Origin: Bacillus ectoiniformans
Lineage (GTDB): Bacteria; Bacillota; Bacilli; Bacillales; Domibacillaceae
Reading direction: 5' to 3'
Length of the DNA stretch: 64,000 nucleotides
NCBI RefSeq assembly: GCF_016908875.1
Contig: NZ_JAFBES010000010.1
Coordinates: 1 to 64,000, forward strand
The position numbers were made by a program, and so were the translations under genes. This document shows, piece after piece, positions 45,181-54,806 of this stretch; within the stretch, counting starts at the first letter, position 1, and each line of letters begins with the position of its first letter. Under the pieces are notes generated by a model. The model was not told the origin of the DNA and searched no databases. It saw nothing but the letters and a program-made list of their open reading frames with translations.

Positions 45181-46554
45181 TTAAAAGATTTGATATTTTT
45201 TCAGTTTCGCATAAAATGATTTTCTGCTGATTCCTAGAGTTCGAATGGCTTCTGTCTTGTTTTTGCTGTTTTTTAGTATAAATTCTATATGATCTTTCTC
45301 AGTTTGCTCTAACAGTTCAGACAATTTTATCGAATTTGGTTCTAATGTAGTTGCCATTGTTCTTGGTTGATAGGGTGCTGATTCTTCATGGGGTATGTTC
45401 AAAAAGAAATGATCAGGAAGGTCCGACAGCCTTATAAAGGAATTCGTGCATACCGCCACCATTCTCTCTAACACATTCACCAATTCCCGCACATTTCCCG
45501 GCCAGTCATATTGGCTTAATCGAGTCATGACCTCGTCCTCTAATCTGACATGTTTGCCGTATTTTAAACAGAGCTCATTGAGAATATTGCGCGTAATATA
45601 TTCGAGATCTTCCTTCCTCTGTCTAAGAGGCGGAATATGAATCGGAACGACATTGATTCGATAATACAAGTCTTCACGGAATTCACCGTTTCTGATCATG
45701 TCACTTAAATTCCGGTGAGTCGCACAAATAATTCGGACATCGAGCGGGTAAAACTTCGTGCCGCCCACTTTCTGAAACTGGCGCTCTTGAATCACTCGCA
45801 GCAGCTTAGACTGCATGTTTAATGACATTTCCCCAATCTCATCGAGCAAGAGCGTGCCGCCGTTCGCCATTTCCAGCAACCCTTTTTTACCGCCTTTTCT
45901 GGATCCCGTAAATGAACCTTCTTCATAGCCAAACATTTCACTTTCAAACAGAGAATCCGGGATGGAAGCAATGTTAATCGGAATATAGGGCTGACTGTTC
46001 CGGTGACTCGCCTCATGAATTCCTTTCGCAAATACTTCTTTCCCCACCCCGCTTTCTCCATACAGCATGACTGTGGCATCCGTCCTGGCAATCTTTTTAG
46101 AAAGCCTGACTGCTTTTTGCATGTCTTCTGCTCTGCTTTCTAACTTGGAAAAGTTTCTACGGTCTAACTGCTCCCGCAGCTGCAGAAGATCTTCCTTGTA
46201 TTTCGTCAGTTCTTCCTGCAGATTCGTCACTTCTGAAATATCCTTCATAATTGTAACAGCGCCAATCATTTCGCCATTCTCCATCAGCGGAGTAATATTG
46301 GCGCACACATCTTTCTTTAATGAATGGACATAACTGCAATCGTTAATTAGAGGTTTGCCGTCTTTAATAACAGATAAAATTCTGGCATCCGCCTCAATGT
46401 CAGTCAATTTTCGGCCGATAATCTTTTTAGCCGGCACAGCAAATTGAGTAGAATACGCCTGATTCACATAAACGATCGTACTATCTGTTAAAATAACGAT
46501 GACTGCATCATGAAGAGACTCTAAGATAGACAATAAATGTTTCTCTAGCCTCAT
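45181..46554 (-). CDS. Sigma-54-dependent activator (PAS-AAA-Fis)
   Basis: Regulator of 457 residues. An N-terminal PAS domain (about 5-110) is followed by a coiled linker and the AAA+ motor: Walker A GESGVGKE 166-173, Walker B GTLLLDE 233-239, arginine finger region REDLYYRINV 293-302, and a Fis-type HTH (TEAIRTLGISRKSFYAKLKKY) at the end. The loop that contacts sigma-54 reads GSFTGS (213-218) rather than GAFTGA. It most likely drives both -24/-12 promoters nearby; PAS ligand unknown. Confidence 0.92.
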   Translation of the reverse strand: MRLEKHLLSILESLHDAVIVILTDSTIVYVNQAYSTQFAVPAKKIIGRKLTDIEADARILSVIKDGKPLINDCSYVHSLKKDVCANITPLMENGEMIGAVTIMKDISEVTNLQEELTKYKEDLLQLREQLDRRNFSKLESRAEDMQKAVRLSKKIARTDATVMLYGESGVGKEVFAKGIHEASHRNSQPYIPINIASIPDSLFESEMFGYEEGSFTGSRKGGKKGLLEMANGGTLLLDEIGEMSLNMQSKLLRVIQERQFQKVGGTKFYPLDVRIICATHRNLSDMIRNGEFREDLYYRINVVPIHIPPLRQRKEDLEYITRNILNELCLKYGKHVRLEDEVMTRLSQYDWPGNVRELVNVLERMVAVCTNSFIRLSDLPDHFFLNIPHEESAPYQPRTMATTLEPNSIKLSELLEQTEKDHIEFILKNSKNKTEAIRTLGISRKSFYAKLKKYQIF

Positions 46555-46589
46555 AAGACCTCTCCTTTACAAGCACCGGGACTACTTCT

Positions 46590-47687
46590 TTACTCTGCAG
46601 CTGTTTTGTATGAACAAAGCGGATTTCCTTCTGGCCAGTGCTCTTTGAAATATTGCTCTACATATGTATCGCTGATTTCCGATAATTCTTTTGGATTCCA
46701 ATTCGGCGCATGGTCTTTATCTACAAGCACGGCTCTTACCCCTTCAAAAAAGTCATGCTGACCCATGAATTCAATGGCCATTTCCAGCTCCATTTCAAAG
46801 CATTCCTTCATCGACTTCGTTTTTCCTCTCTTGATTTGTTCCATTGTTACCTTTAAGGAAGTTGGCGATTTCTTTAGAAGTGTATTCCTCATCTCCTCAG
46901 CCCATTCATCACCCGCAGCTGCAGCCGAACCTAAAGAATCTACAATCTCCTCAACCGTATCGAAGCCGAAGTGCTCTTTTATTTTCTGGGGGTTTAATGT
47001 TCCGGTTAAAGATTCGTCTGCCTGAGACACATCTTGAATTAGGCGCTGCAGCTGACCTTCGACATCAGCTGACTTCCAATCCCCATTTTTAATTTTCTCT
47101 TCAAGCTCAGTCCATCTTTCACTGTTTATATAATAATCAGCTCCCCCAATATCCAGTAAATCTTTTGCCGTAATAACCGAAGCTGATAAGGCTAAATAGA
47201 GAGCCATCTCTCTTGGAAATTTATTGAGAAAATAGCTGGCGCCGACATCTGGAAAGAGCCCAATATTTTGTTCCGGCATGGCCCATTTCGTCTTTTCAGT
47301 GACGATTTTAAATGAAGACCCTGCTGCCATTCCAACTCCGCCTCCCATGACAATCCCATTCATATATACAAGTACCGGCTTCGGATATTCATGCACCAGC
47401 ATGTCCATCTTATACTCGCTGGAAAAGTATTCTTCTGCGAATGTTTTATCACCTGACATGGACTGTTCCCGAAGCGTCCTTACATCTCCACCTGAACAAA
47501 AAGCTTTTTCTAACATGCTTTTCATGCAGACTAATTGAACTTCTTCATCGTTTTTCCATTCTTTCAGCTGCTGATAAATACTTTTAACCATACCTAAAGA
47601 CAAGGCATTCAACGCCTTGGGACGATTTAATATAATCCAGCCTACTTGATTATTCACTTCAAATAGCACTTCCTGTTGACTCGTCAT
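46590..47687 (-). CDS. 3-Hydroxyisobutyryl-CoA hydrolase-type crotonase
   Basis: Crotonase-fold protein of 365 residues. FCSGGDVRTL, MNGIVMGGGVGMAAGSSFKI, PEQNIGLFPDVGASYFLN and DKDHAPNWNP mark the HIBYL-CoA hydrolase/long enoyl-CoA hydratase group. In valine breakdown it frees 3-hydroxyisobutyrate from CoA. It is upstream of the activator gene by 36 bp and probably co-transcribed from an extended -10 promoter (TGGTATACT) near 47738-47746. Confidence 0.9.
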   Translation of the reverse strand: MTSQQEVLFEVNNQVGWIILNRPKALNALSLGMVKSIYQQLKEWKNDEEVQLVCMKSMLEKAFCSGGDVRTLREQSMSGDKTFAEEYFSSEYKMDMLVHEYPKPVLVYMNGIVMGGGVGMAAGSSFKIVTEKTKWAMPEQNIGLFPDVGASYFLNKFPREMALYLALSASVITAKDLLDIGGADYYINSERWTELEEKIKNGDWKSADVEGQLQRLIQDVSQADESLTGTLNPQKIKEHFGFDTVEEIVDSLGSAAAAGDEWAEEMRNTLLKKSPTSLKVTMEQIKRGKTKSMKECFEMELEMAIEFMGQHDFFEGVRAVLVDKDHAPNWNPKELSEISDTYVEQYFKEHWPEGNPLCSYKTAAE

Positions 47688-47870
47688 TGAAATATCCTCC
47701 TATGAAATAAATAGAATTTTCTGTATTTATTTAGTATACCATATTCACAGCGGTTTGCACTGAAGCGATGAATAATTGAAAAGGGCGACTATGAATCATA
47801 ACTTCTGCCAAAATAGTTATTCCAACAATACCAGTTATGAGAAATCAACAGACACAATAGAAACGAACAC

Positions 47871-47920
47871 AAAAAGACGGACTCGAAAGATCCCGTTTAT
47901 CCGGGTCTTGCAAGTCCGCC
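47871..47920 (-). terminator. Terminator of trmB
   Basis: On the minus strand GGCGGACT pairs with AGTCCGTC and an inner AGACCCG/CGGGATCT stem gives a nested hairpin, followed by TTTTT. Confidence 0.85.
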
Positions 47921-47936
47921 TCTATGGACGAGCTGA

Positions 47937-48578
47937 TTATACTCTGAATTTTGCTTCTGAGCGATAGATGCGCTGGCCTTTAGAAGAGAATTTCTCTTCA
48001 TATTCTGTCATAATGTTTCCTTCATAGTCGCTATTATGCAGGTCTAAACTAACGAAGGTTAATAACATTCCATACTCGGAAAAACTTTGAAGAGAGTATT
48101 CAAACAAACCTTGGTTGTCTGTTTTAAAATGGATTTCTCCTCCTGACGGCAGAATATCTTCGTAACGCTTCAAGAAGGTTTTATACGTCAGACGGCGTTT
48201 CGCGTGGCGCTTTTTAGGCCATGGATCTGAGAAGTTTAAATAAACTCTGTCCACATCGCCTTTCTGAAAATAATCTGTTAAATCTTCCGCGTTGACATTC
48301 AATAGCTTCACATTCGGAAGCTCTGCTTCAATTAATCGTTCTAATGCTGTAACGATCACGCTTTCAAACAGCTCAATTCCAATATAATTAATATGGGGAT
48401 TCGCTTTGGCCATTTCAGTAATAAACTGTCCTTTGCCTGTCCCTACTTCAATGTGAAGCGGCTGGTCATTTCCAAACGCTTCCGTCCACTTGCCTTTATA
48501 TTCTTCCGGATTAGGAATTACGTAGTGCGGGTGATCCGCAATCAATTCCTTCGCCCATGGTTTATTTCTTACGCGCAT
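47937..48578 (-). CDS. trmB: tRNA (guanine-N7-)-methyltransferase
   Basis: SAM-dependent enzyme of 213 residues that makes m7G46 in tRNA. The SAM motif [14 protein letters not shown] and the family motif [16 protein letters not shown] are present. Full length. Neighbour ytmP is conserved with B. subtilis, but the small ytzH found between them there is absent here. Confidence 0.95.
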   Translation of the reverse strand: MRVRNKPWAKELIADHPHYVIPNPEEYKGKWTEAFGNDQPLHIEVGTGKGQFITEMAKANPHINYIGIELFESVIVTALERLIEAELPNVKLLNVNAEDLTDYFQKGDVDRVYLNFSDPWPKKRHAKRRLTYKTFLKRYEDILPSGGEIHFKTDNQGLFEYSLQSFSEYGMLLTFVSLDLHNSDYEGNIMTEYEEKFSSKGQRIYRSEAKFRV

Positions 48579-48668
48579 GATGACACCTCATTTTAAAATT
48601 TTCGTTCAAACCATACCATGACTATCTAACAGTTGCAAGATAATTTTTGACAGCATCAGCATTCAAGA

Positions 48669-48704
48669 AAAAAAGGAATCCACCACTCGGCGTGAATTCC
48701 TTTT
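48669..48704 (-). terminator. Terminator of ytmP
   Basis: On the minus strand AAAAGGAATtCAC pairs with GTGgATTCCTTTT and a T-run follows. Confidence 0.8.
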
Positions 48705-48775
48705 CCGCTATAGATCTACTCACTTCAGCAGCTGATGCTCCTCAGATTCGTGTCAGGACAAGTATTGTGCTGATG

Positions 48776-49552
48776 TCAGAAGAAAAAACGATGCAATTCA
48801 GCGAGCCTTTTATTCATTTCGTGAAACCGGTTAGCTTCTTTGTTCCACTGAGTAGACAGCAAGACTTGGGCGAGCATGTACCATTGCATTCTCAATTTTA
48901 AATGCGGAGTCATTGTAAGCCCGTACTCCAACAGCCAGCTCTCCCATTGGTCTTCTTCCACATACTCATGCAAAAGCATGCCTAAATCAATCGCCGGATC
49001 GCCAATCATCGCTCCGTCCCAGTCAATCAAAAAAAGCTGGTCATCATCAGACAATAGCCAGTTATTATGGTTCACGTCACTATGGCATACCACATATTCT
49101 TCATGCTGAATATCTGACAGATGATCGGACATGAATTGAAAGGCCAGCATCACATCAGGGTGGGCTCGGAGTTCTTCATCCATTCGGTCCTTTAGCTCTT
49201 TCAACATCATCGCAGGCTGAAAATTCTTCTTCCCGAGTCTTTCAAGCATAGATAGGAGCGGTTGAGAAGAATGAATCTTGCTCATTAATTTGGCCACCCG
49301 GCTTTGCCCCATTTCTTTAGGGTGCAATTCCCGGCCATTCAGCCAATGCTGAGCTGATATAACATCACCGTTTTCGAGACGCTTTGTCCAAATCAGCTTC
49401 GGGACAATCCCCTCCGCAGACAAAACAGCCAAAAAGGGAGAAGAATTTCTTTTTAGAAATAGCTGCTGCCCATCGTGTCTCGCTACATATGCTTTTCCCG
49501 TTGCTCCGCCGGCAGGGGTGATTTTCCATTCTGTCCCTAATAAATGTTCCAA
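48776..49552 (-). CDS. ytmP: Phosphotransferase family protein YtmP
   Basis: Aminoglycoside/choline-kinase-like protein of 258 residues. The Brenner motif VVCHSDVNHNNWLL and the DFG-like LIDWDGAMIGDPAIDLGMLL are present. The substrate is unknown. It precedes trmB as in B. subtilis. Confidence 0.88.
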   Translation of the reverse strand: MEHLLGTEWKITPAGGATGKAYVARHDGQQLFLKRNSSPFLAVLSAEGIVPKLIWTKRLENGDVISAQHWLNGRELHPKEMGQSRVAKLMSKIHSSQPLLSMLERLGKKNFQPAMMLKELKDRMDEELRAHPDVMLAFQFMSDHLSDIQHEEYVVCHSDVNHNNWLLSDDDQLFLIDWDGAMIGDPAIDLGMLLHEYVEEDQWESWLLEYGLTMTPHLKLRMQWYMLAQVLLSTQWNKEANRFHEMNKRLAELHRFFF

Positions 49553-49754
49553 CTTTATTCACCTACATTTTTGTTTAGCTGCAACTGTTCATTTCAGAAA
49601 TTAAAAAAGACAGCTATCGAACATATAAACAATAGCTATCTCTTATCAGTTCATTCGAGCGATTAAGCTTAGCACTTTTCGTCTTATATTCACTATATTT
49701 TAACACGAAAGTTTAAATTTCGCCATCATTCGTAAATAGACACGCCTTTTATAA

Positions 49755-51896
49755 TCAACGTACACAAATATAACAGGAGATGGGCTCTGCATCAAGGAAA
49801 TCTTCAGCCTCCCCCAATACGGTAGTGCCTGCTTGAGTGCTGTCGGCAATGATCTTCCAGGCGGATGATCGTTTCGGCAGAGCGATTCTAGCCTTTTCAT
49901 CAAACGGATGAAAAACCAACAAAATTTCAAGCCACTCACCGTAAGACTGAACATTTCCAAACAGCATAATCAGCGGACCATGATCACCTGAACATTTGAC
50001 AAGATGACGACGGATGCTGTCTGCGTCTCTTAGGCGGAACGCTTGATGGCTTTTCCGAATAGCAATCATGCCCTTGATGTATTCAACATTCTCTCTGTTA
50101 TCTTCGAGACGGTTCCAATCGAGCTGATTGATTTCGTCTGAACTGGCATAGCTATTTTCTACGCCATGTTTCGTCCGAAAGAATTCCTGTCCGCTATGAA
50201 GGAAAGGAATTCCCTGCGCCATTAAAACCATCGATGTGGCCAGCCGCTGACGCTTTTTATTCTTTTCTGATTCACCAGGAAAGCAAGCTTCAAGCTTATC
50301 CCACATCGTGTAATTATCGTGAGATTCCACATAATTGATCGTTTGATCTGGCTCATTAAACAGCCCCGCATGACCTTTCAGCCCGACACTCCCGGCTGCC
50401 ACTTGAAAAGCATCTTGACACAATGTTTCTCTCCCTAATGCATAGCCAAGATCATATAAATTAAAGGTGCTTCCTTTAATTGCATCCCTAAACCAGTCAT
50501 TAAATTGGGCAATGCCAGCGAGCTTTCCTTGATTATGAATATTGGCTTTGTCTTCTTTAGGAAGCGGTGTATTTAAATCCCAACCTTCCCCAAGCAGGAT
50601 GGTGTCGGACTTGATCGCCCGTACTAACGCCTTCGCTTCATTCATTGTGCGTACATCGAGAATGCCCATTAAATCAAATCGAAAGCCGTCCACATTATAG
50701 GCAGTCAACCAGTATTCAAGTGAATCTAATATAAACTTGCGGGCCATCCTTCTCTCTGAAGCAAAATCATTGCCAACTCCTGTGCCATTTGAAGGCCGGC
50801 CGTGGTGATCATGCCTGAAGAAATATCCCGGTACAATTCGTTCAAATGCGGAGGTTTCTCGAATATAGACATGATTGTACACAACGTCCATGATCACGCG
50901 GATTCCTTCTTTATGAAGCTCCTCGACCATCGTTTTCAATTCCACAATCCGACAATAGGCATCTGATGGGTCCGTACTGTAGCTGCCTTCTGGCACATTG
51001 AAGTATAATGGATTATATCCCCAGTTATAACTTGCTCTGGGCAAATTGTCTGACACCCCAAAAAAATCATTAAACGGAAGCAGTTCTAGATGAGTAATTC
51101 CGAGCTCCTTTAAATAGGCGATACCGGTTTTCTGATGATAACGGCCAGCGGCTTCCTTTTCCGTCAGCGCTAAATACGTTCCTTTTTGCTTCATTCCGCT
51201 ATCAGGGTGAATAGAAAAGTCTCTTATCGAAGCTTCATAAATAATCGCATCAAGCGGCGAAGAAAGTGGAGGAAGATCATGACGGGGTACTTTGCATTTA
51301 TTCTGATCCACAACCCTAGCCCATTCACTGTGAAGAGAAACAGATTGTGCGTAAGGATCTACTGCTTCCTGCCAAGTTTTATTCACTCTCAGCTTGTATT
51401 GATAGAAGGCGCCATCAAAGTCACCGTCCGCCTTTAGGCGATACACTCCTTTATCTGTCCGCTGCATCTGATAATAATCGACTTTGCTGCTTTCTGTTTT
51501 CTTTATCTTTACAAACACTTCCGTCGCAGTCGGAGCCCATAAATGGAAAGCGGTAGATGCAGAGGTATAGAAGCTTCCTAAATCTTTTCCGTTATAATAA
51601 AAAAGGTCATCAAATTCCTGTGACCGGATCACCGCTCCCATTTGCAGGTCGGTGCGCATTCCCCGTTCATCGGTCACGATATGCTGAACGCCGAATTCAG
51701 GCATCATGGAGGTACGGCATGAATATTTTACATATTGATCCATGTGAATGGTTTCAATCACTTCTAGCAGTATGAGTTCATCTGGAGCTTCAAGAAAAAA
51801 ATGCTGTTCTTGACCCTTGTAATCATCAACCGGAAGAATGATTGTAATTAAATGCAGTCCATCTAAATACGCATGAAATGGCCGAGTGTGAATCAT
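49755..51896 (-). CDS. amyX: Type I pullulanase
   Basis: GH13 enzyme of 713 residues that debranches alpha-1,6 links. The type I signature is YNWGYNPLYFNVPEGSYS; catalytic Asp in VDGFRFDLMGILD, Glu in ILLGEGWDLNTP and Asp in YVESHDNYTMWDK. No signal peptide, so it is cytoplasmic. ATG 51896 was chosen because GAGGTG is upstream and the TTG at 51914 overlaps the ytlQ stop. It is after ytlQ in one transcript. Confidence 0.94.
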   Translation of the reverse strand: MIHTRPFHAYLDGLHLITIILPVDDYKGQEQHFFLEAPDELILLEVIETIHMDQYVKYSCRTSMMPEFGVQHIVTDERGMRTDLQMGAVIRSQEFDDLFYYNGKDLGSFYTSASTAFHLWAPTATEVFVKIKKTESSKVDYYQMQRTDKGVYRLKADGDFDGAFYQYKLRVNKTWQEAVDPYAQSVSLHSEWARVVDQNKCKVPRHDLPPLSSPLDAIIYEASIRDFSIHPDSGMKQKGTYLALTEKEAAGRYHQKTGIAYLKELGITHLELLPFNDFFGVSDNLPRASYNWGYNPLYFNVPEGSYSTDPSDAYCRIVELKTMVEELHKEGIRVIMDVVYNHVYIRETSAFERIVPGYFFRHDHHGRPSNGTGVGNDFASERRMARKFILDSLEYWLTAYNVDGFRFDLMGILDVRTMNEAKALVRAIKSDTILLGEGWDLNTPLPKEDKANIHNQGKLAGIAQFNDWFRDAIKGSTFNLYDLGYALGRETLCQDAFQVAAGSVGLKGHAGLFNEPDQTINYVESHDNYTMWDKLEACFPGESEKNKKRQRLATSMVLMAQGIPFLHSGQEFFRTKHGVENSYASSDEINQLDWNRLEDNRENVEYIKGMIAIRKSHQAFRLRDADSIRRHLVKCSGDHGPLIMLFGNVQSYGEWLEILLVFHPFDEKARIALPKRSSAWKIIADSTQAGTTVLGEAEDFLDAEPISCYICVR

Positions 51897-51910
51897 AGTA
51901 GCACCTCTTT

Positions 51911-52909
51911 TCAATTCCTTTCTTGATCTTCTTCATGTAAAAAAAGAAAGGTATCCCCTTCCTCCCATTCTGGACGGCGGACGCTTGTCGTTTGTGCATA
52001 GGCCAGTAAGCTTTTTGCTGCTTTCAGCTGAGCTGTTTTGAGAGGGGATTTTAAATTCCGCAGTTGAGTAAACCAGCTTTCAAACCGTCTTTCGTCAATC
52101 AGGTGCAGATCTTGGGGAGCGCTTGGATAATCTAGAAAGCCATTTCGGGAAATGATTGCTTTCTTAATTGGCAATTCTACATCATTCAGACGAAACAGCT
52201 GCCTGACAAGAGTCTCCATCCTGTTTAAAGACAGCACAGGGCTCAGCACACGGGATTGAATATCTCCTGTTCTCTTTCCCCAAAAACGCTCCTGGGATCC
52301 TATATACACCGCTTCGTCCTCTTCTTCTAAAAAAGTCACACACCAGACGGCTGTAGGCGTAATCAGAAGGATGTCTAATTCAACAGGGGCGTTTTTGAAT
52401 TTAAAGATCGGTTCATATAAAACTAAAAACGTGTCGGGGAACCTCTGGAGCAGCAACTTTAATCGTTCATCTCGAAAGTATTTATAATCAATATATGATT
52501 TTTCAGTTAAAGTGGAGCTTGCCCACTTCACTTGAAATTTAAGCATTTCATCTAAAAAATGCTGTTTCAGTTCATTTTCATGAGCCACTGATTGCGAATC
52601 GATTTGAAACAGCACTTCTTCTTTGTCTGGTACTGTTTCTGCCTCATCCGCTTGCTCAGCATCCTCGGCAGAATCTTTTTGAAATAGTGACTTAAATTTT
52701 TGAAACATGCCAGCTGGCTCTTCTTCACTTAGCTCCCATTCATCGGTCGTGTCCGGCTGCAGAATCTCTACTTGCCACTTCTGTCTTTCCCACTCTTTGA
52801 GAACCTTTTCCCATTGCTGTTTCTTTAACCGTACAAAACGGGATGGATACCGGTACACATCCGTTTCATACCGGGAAATATAATCTTGAAGCTTAATTAA
52901 TTGTGCCAT
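51911..52909 (-). CDS. ytlQ: YtlQ-like protein of unknown function
   Basis: Protein of 332 residues. The first ~120 residues are charged with an acidic stretch (DSAEDAEQADEAETVPDKEE). The region near 165-195 (PVELDILLITPTAVWCVTFLE) resembles the core of NERD-type nuclease-related domains, but is only a weak match. Location before amyX and after thpR matches ytlQ of B. subtilis. No function can be assigned. Confidence 0.8.
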   Translation of the reverse strand: MAQLIKLQDYISRYETDVYRYPSRFVRLKKQQWEKVLKEWERQKWQVEILQPDTTDEWELSEEEPAGMFQKFKSLFQKDSAEDAEQADEAETVPDKEEVLFQIDSQSVAHENELKQHFLDEMLKFQVKWASSTLTEKSYIDYKYFRDERLKLLLQRFPDTFLVLYEPIFKFKNAPVELDILLITPTAVWCVTFLEEEDEAVYIGSQERFWGKRTGDIQSRVLSPVLSLNRMETLVRQLFRLNDVELPIKKAIISRNGFLDYPSAPQDLHLIDERRFESWFTQLRNLKSPLKTAQLKAAKSLLAYAQTTSVRRPEWEEGDTFLFLHEEDQERN

Positions 52910-52922
52910 CCTGATAATCCTT

Positions 52923-53468
52923 TCAATTGTTTTTCAAATGAAAAACAACTTTTTCTTCATATTTTGGCGTGCGGTTTAGATGAGTTTGATATAAGACGAC
53001 CTTGTTGGCGTCAAATGTGAGAGCGGCTGGAAATGTCACTTCCCCTTGAAACTCCGCATCTCCCATCCACTTTCTAGCTAAAGTAATATGAGGGCGAAAT
53101 GGTTTTTGATCTAATGGAATCCCCGCTTTTATGCATGCGCCGGCAATTTGACGCTGCAGCTCATCAAGCTTTGGTTCATCGTGAACACCTGACCAAAAAA
53201 TTCTTGGTGTTTTCTTGCTCCCGAATGTTCCAAACGATTGAATGATAAGCGGAAAAGATTGAACTTCTTTAAGAATTTGCTCCGTATATGTAAGTGCCTG
53301 TTCAAGTGCGTCTGGATCGGCATTTCCTAAAAAAGCAAGTGTAATATGGTAATCCTCTGGGTGAACGGAGCGTCCAAAAGGTAATTGAAGATCTTGAAAG
53401 TATTGCGATAAGGCTTCTTTCACAGATGCTGGTAAACCAAGGGCAAAAAAATAATGAGTCTGGCTCAT
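52923..53468 (-). CDS. thpR: RNA 2',3'-cyclic phosphodiesterase
   Basis: 2H phosphoesterase of 181 residues with two HxT motifs, YHITLAFLG and RPHITLARK. It opens 2',3'-cyclic phosphate ends of RNA. It is ytlP of B. subtilis by position. It is 13 bp before ytlQ. Confidence 0.93.
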   Translation of the reverse strand: MSQTHYFFALGLPASVKEALSQYFQDLQLPFGRSVHPEDYHITLAFLGNADPDALEQALTYTEQILKEVQSFPLIIQSFGTFGSKKTPRIFWSGVHDEPKLDELQRQIAGACIKAGIPLDQKPFRPHITLARKWMGDAEFQGEVTFPAALTFDANKVVLYQTHLNRTPKYEEKVVFHLKNN

Positions 53469-53643
53469 ATTCAGAACTCCTTCACCGAATCATTTTAATC
53501 ATATTTTACCAAACTCCATGCCGCTTGAACAATTTTCATTTTAAAAACGCAATTCACTATGTATTGATTGGATTAATGTGAATTATTATGATTATAATAG
53601 AGAAAGATAATAAGCTAATTTTAAATGAAGGGAAGAAATCGTG

Positions 53644-54573
53644 ATGAAACTTGTCAATAATATTGCCGAATTAATCGGAGATACACCTCTTGTTAAATTA
53701 AACAGATTAAATCCTGAAGATGGTGCCGATGTATACATTAAGCTGGAGAATTATAATCCGAGTAAAAGTGTAAAGGATCGTGCTGCCTTTAATATGATCA
53801 TTGAAGCGGAAAAAGCAGGCCTTTTAAAACCAGGAGCGACGATTATTGAACCAACTAGCGGCAATACAGGGATCGGCCTAGCTATGAACGCTGCTGCAAG
53901 AGGCTATAAAGCGATCCTCGTTATGCCAGATACGATGACAAAGGAACGGATTAATATATTGAAGGCTTACGGAGCAGAAGTTGTGCTGACTCCTGGAGAC
54001 GAAAAAATGCCTGGTGCCATTAAAAAAGCCGAAGAATTAGGAAAAGAGATCCCAGGCAGCTTTATTCCCATGCAGTTTGATAACCAAGCAAACCCGGATG
54101 CCCACCGAAAAACCACGGCTCTTGAGATCGTGGAAGCTATGAAAGAAATCGGCAAAAATTTAGGTGCTTTCGTCGCAACCGCGGGAACGGGCGGAACCAT
54201 TACAGGAACGGGCGAAACATTGAAGGAACATTTCCCGGATGTACTCGTCCATGTGGTTGAGCCGGCTGGTTCACCGGTCCTATCAGGAGGAAAACCAGGC
54301 AAACATAAATTAGTCGGCACAAGTCCCGGCTTCATTCCTAATACACTGAACGAAAAAGTATATGACTATATATACAAAATTGAAGACGAGCAAGCTTATG
54401 ACATTACACGCCGACTCGCCAGTGAAGAAGGCATCTTAGTCGGGCCATCCTCAGGAGCCGCCTGCTACGCTGCCATCCAAACAGCCAAAACCTTAACAAA
54501 AGACGACATCGTCATCTGCATAGCCTGCGACACAGGAGAACGATACTTATCGACGGATGTATTTCAATACTGA
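53644..54573 (+). CDS. ytkP: Cysteine synthase (O-acetylserine sulfhydrylase) paralogue
   Basis: PLP enzyme of 309 residues. The PLP lysine is in NPSKSVKDRAA, and the substrate loop EPTSGNTGIGLAM and phosphate loop GTGGTITGTGE are present. It makes cysteine from O-acetylserine and sulfide. Position matches ytkP rather than cysK of the main locus. ATG 53644 was taken over GTG 53641. Confidence 0.92.
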   Translation: MKLVNNIAELIGDTPLVKLNRLNPEDGADVYIKLENYNPSKSVKDRAAFNMIIEAEKAGLLKPGATIIEPTSGNTGIGLAMNAAARGYKAILVMPDTMTKERINILKAYGAEVVLTPGDEKMPGAIKKAEELGKEIPGSFIPMQFDNQANPDAHRKTTALEIVEAMKEIGKNLGAFVATAGTGGTITGTGETLKEHFPDVLVHVVEPAGSPVLSGGKPGKHKLVGTSPGFIPNTLNEKVYDYIYKIEDEQAYDITRRLASEEGILVGPSSGAACYAAIQTAKTLTKDDIVICIACDTGERYLSTDVFQY

Positions 54574-54630
54574 AATGCAAAATGGGCTCGTTCAGGAGCG
54601 ACAGGCAAATAGGCTGGCAGAAATGAATAA

Positions 54631-54751
54631 TATCAACAATGTTGGACGCTTATCAGCAACTTTTGAATTTTATCAGCAACTTTCACCAACTTATCGGCGA
54701 CTTTTGAATTTTATCAGCAACTTTTGAAATATATCAGCAACTACCTAAACA
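54631..54751. repeat. 20-bp tandem array, six units
   Basis: Units begin at 54631, 54651, 54671, 54692, 54712 and 54732, spaced 20, 20, 21, 20 and 20 bp. The core is TATCAGCAACTTTTGAATTT; the first unit is degenerate. It shares the TATCRGCRRCTT core with the 21-bp array at 34.8 kb, and also lies between convergent genes (ytkP and pepV). Confidence 0.9.
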
Positions 54752-54767
54752 ACTGCACTCCTGCACT

Positions 54768-54802
54768 AAAAAACCGGAAAGCTCTCGCTTTTCCGGTTTT
54801 TT
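54768..54802. terminator. Bidirectional terminator, ytkP / pepV
   Basis: AAAAAACCGGAAA (54768-54780) and TTTCCGGTTTTTT (54790-54802), with A and T runs on either side. Confidence 0.9.
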
Positions 54803-54806
54803 CATT

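Noticed and set aside
45149-45220. Full activator palindromes upstream of the second sigma-54 promoter
   Set aside because: Only half-sites GTCTC and GTTTC with poor second arms are found, too weak to list as a site.
47776-47967. Small + strand frame of 63 codons
   Set aside because: It runs through the trmB terminator and into the trmB end. A weak ribosome site is present but the protein is not recognisable.
48647-48901. Possible ytzH between ytmP and trmB
   Set aside because: The frame is on the wrong strand and overlaps the ytmP terminator and gene end; no ytzH-like sequence is seen on the minus strand.
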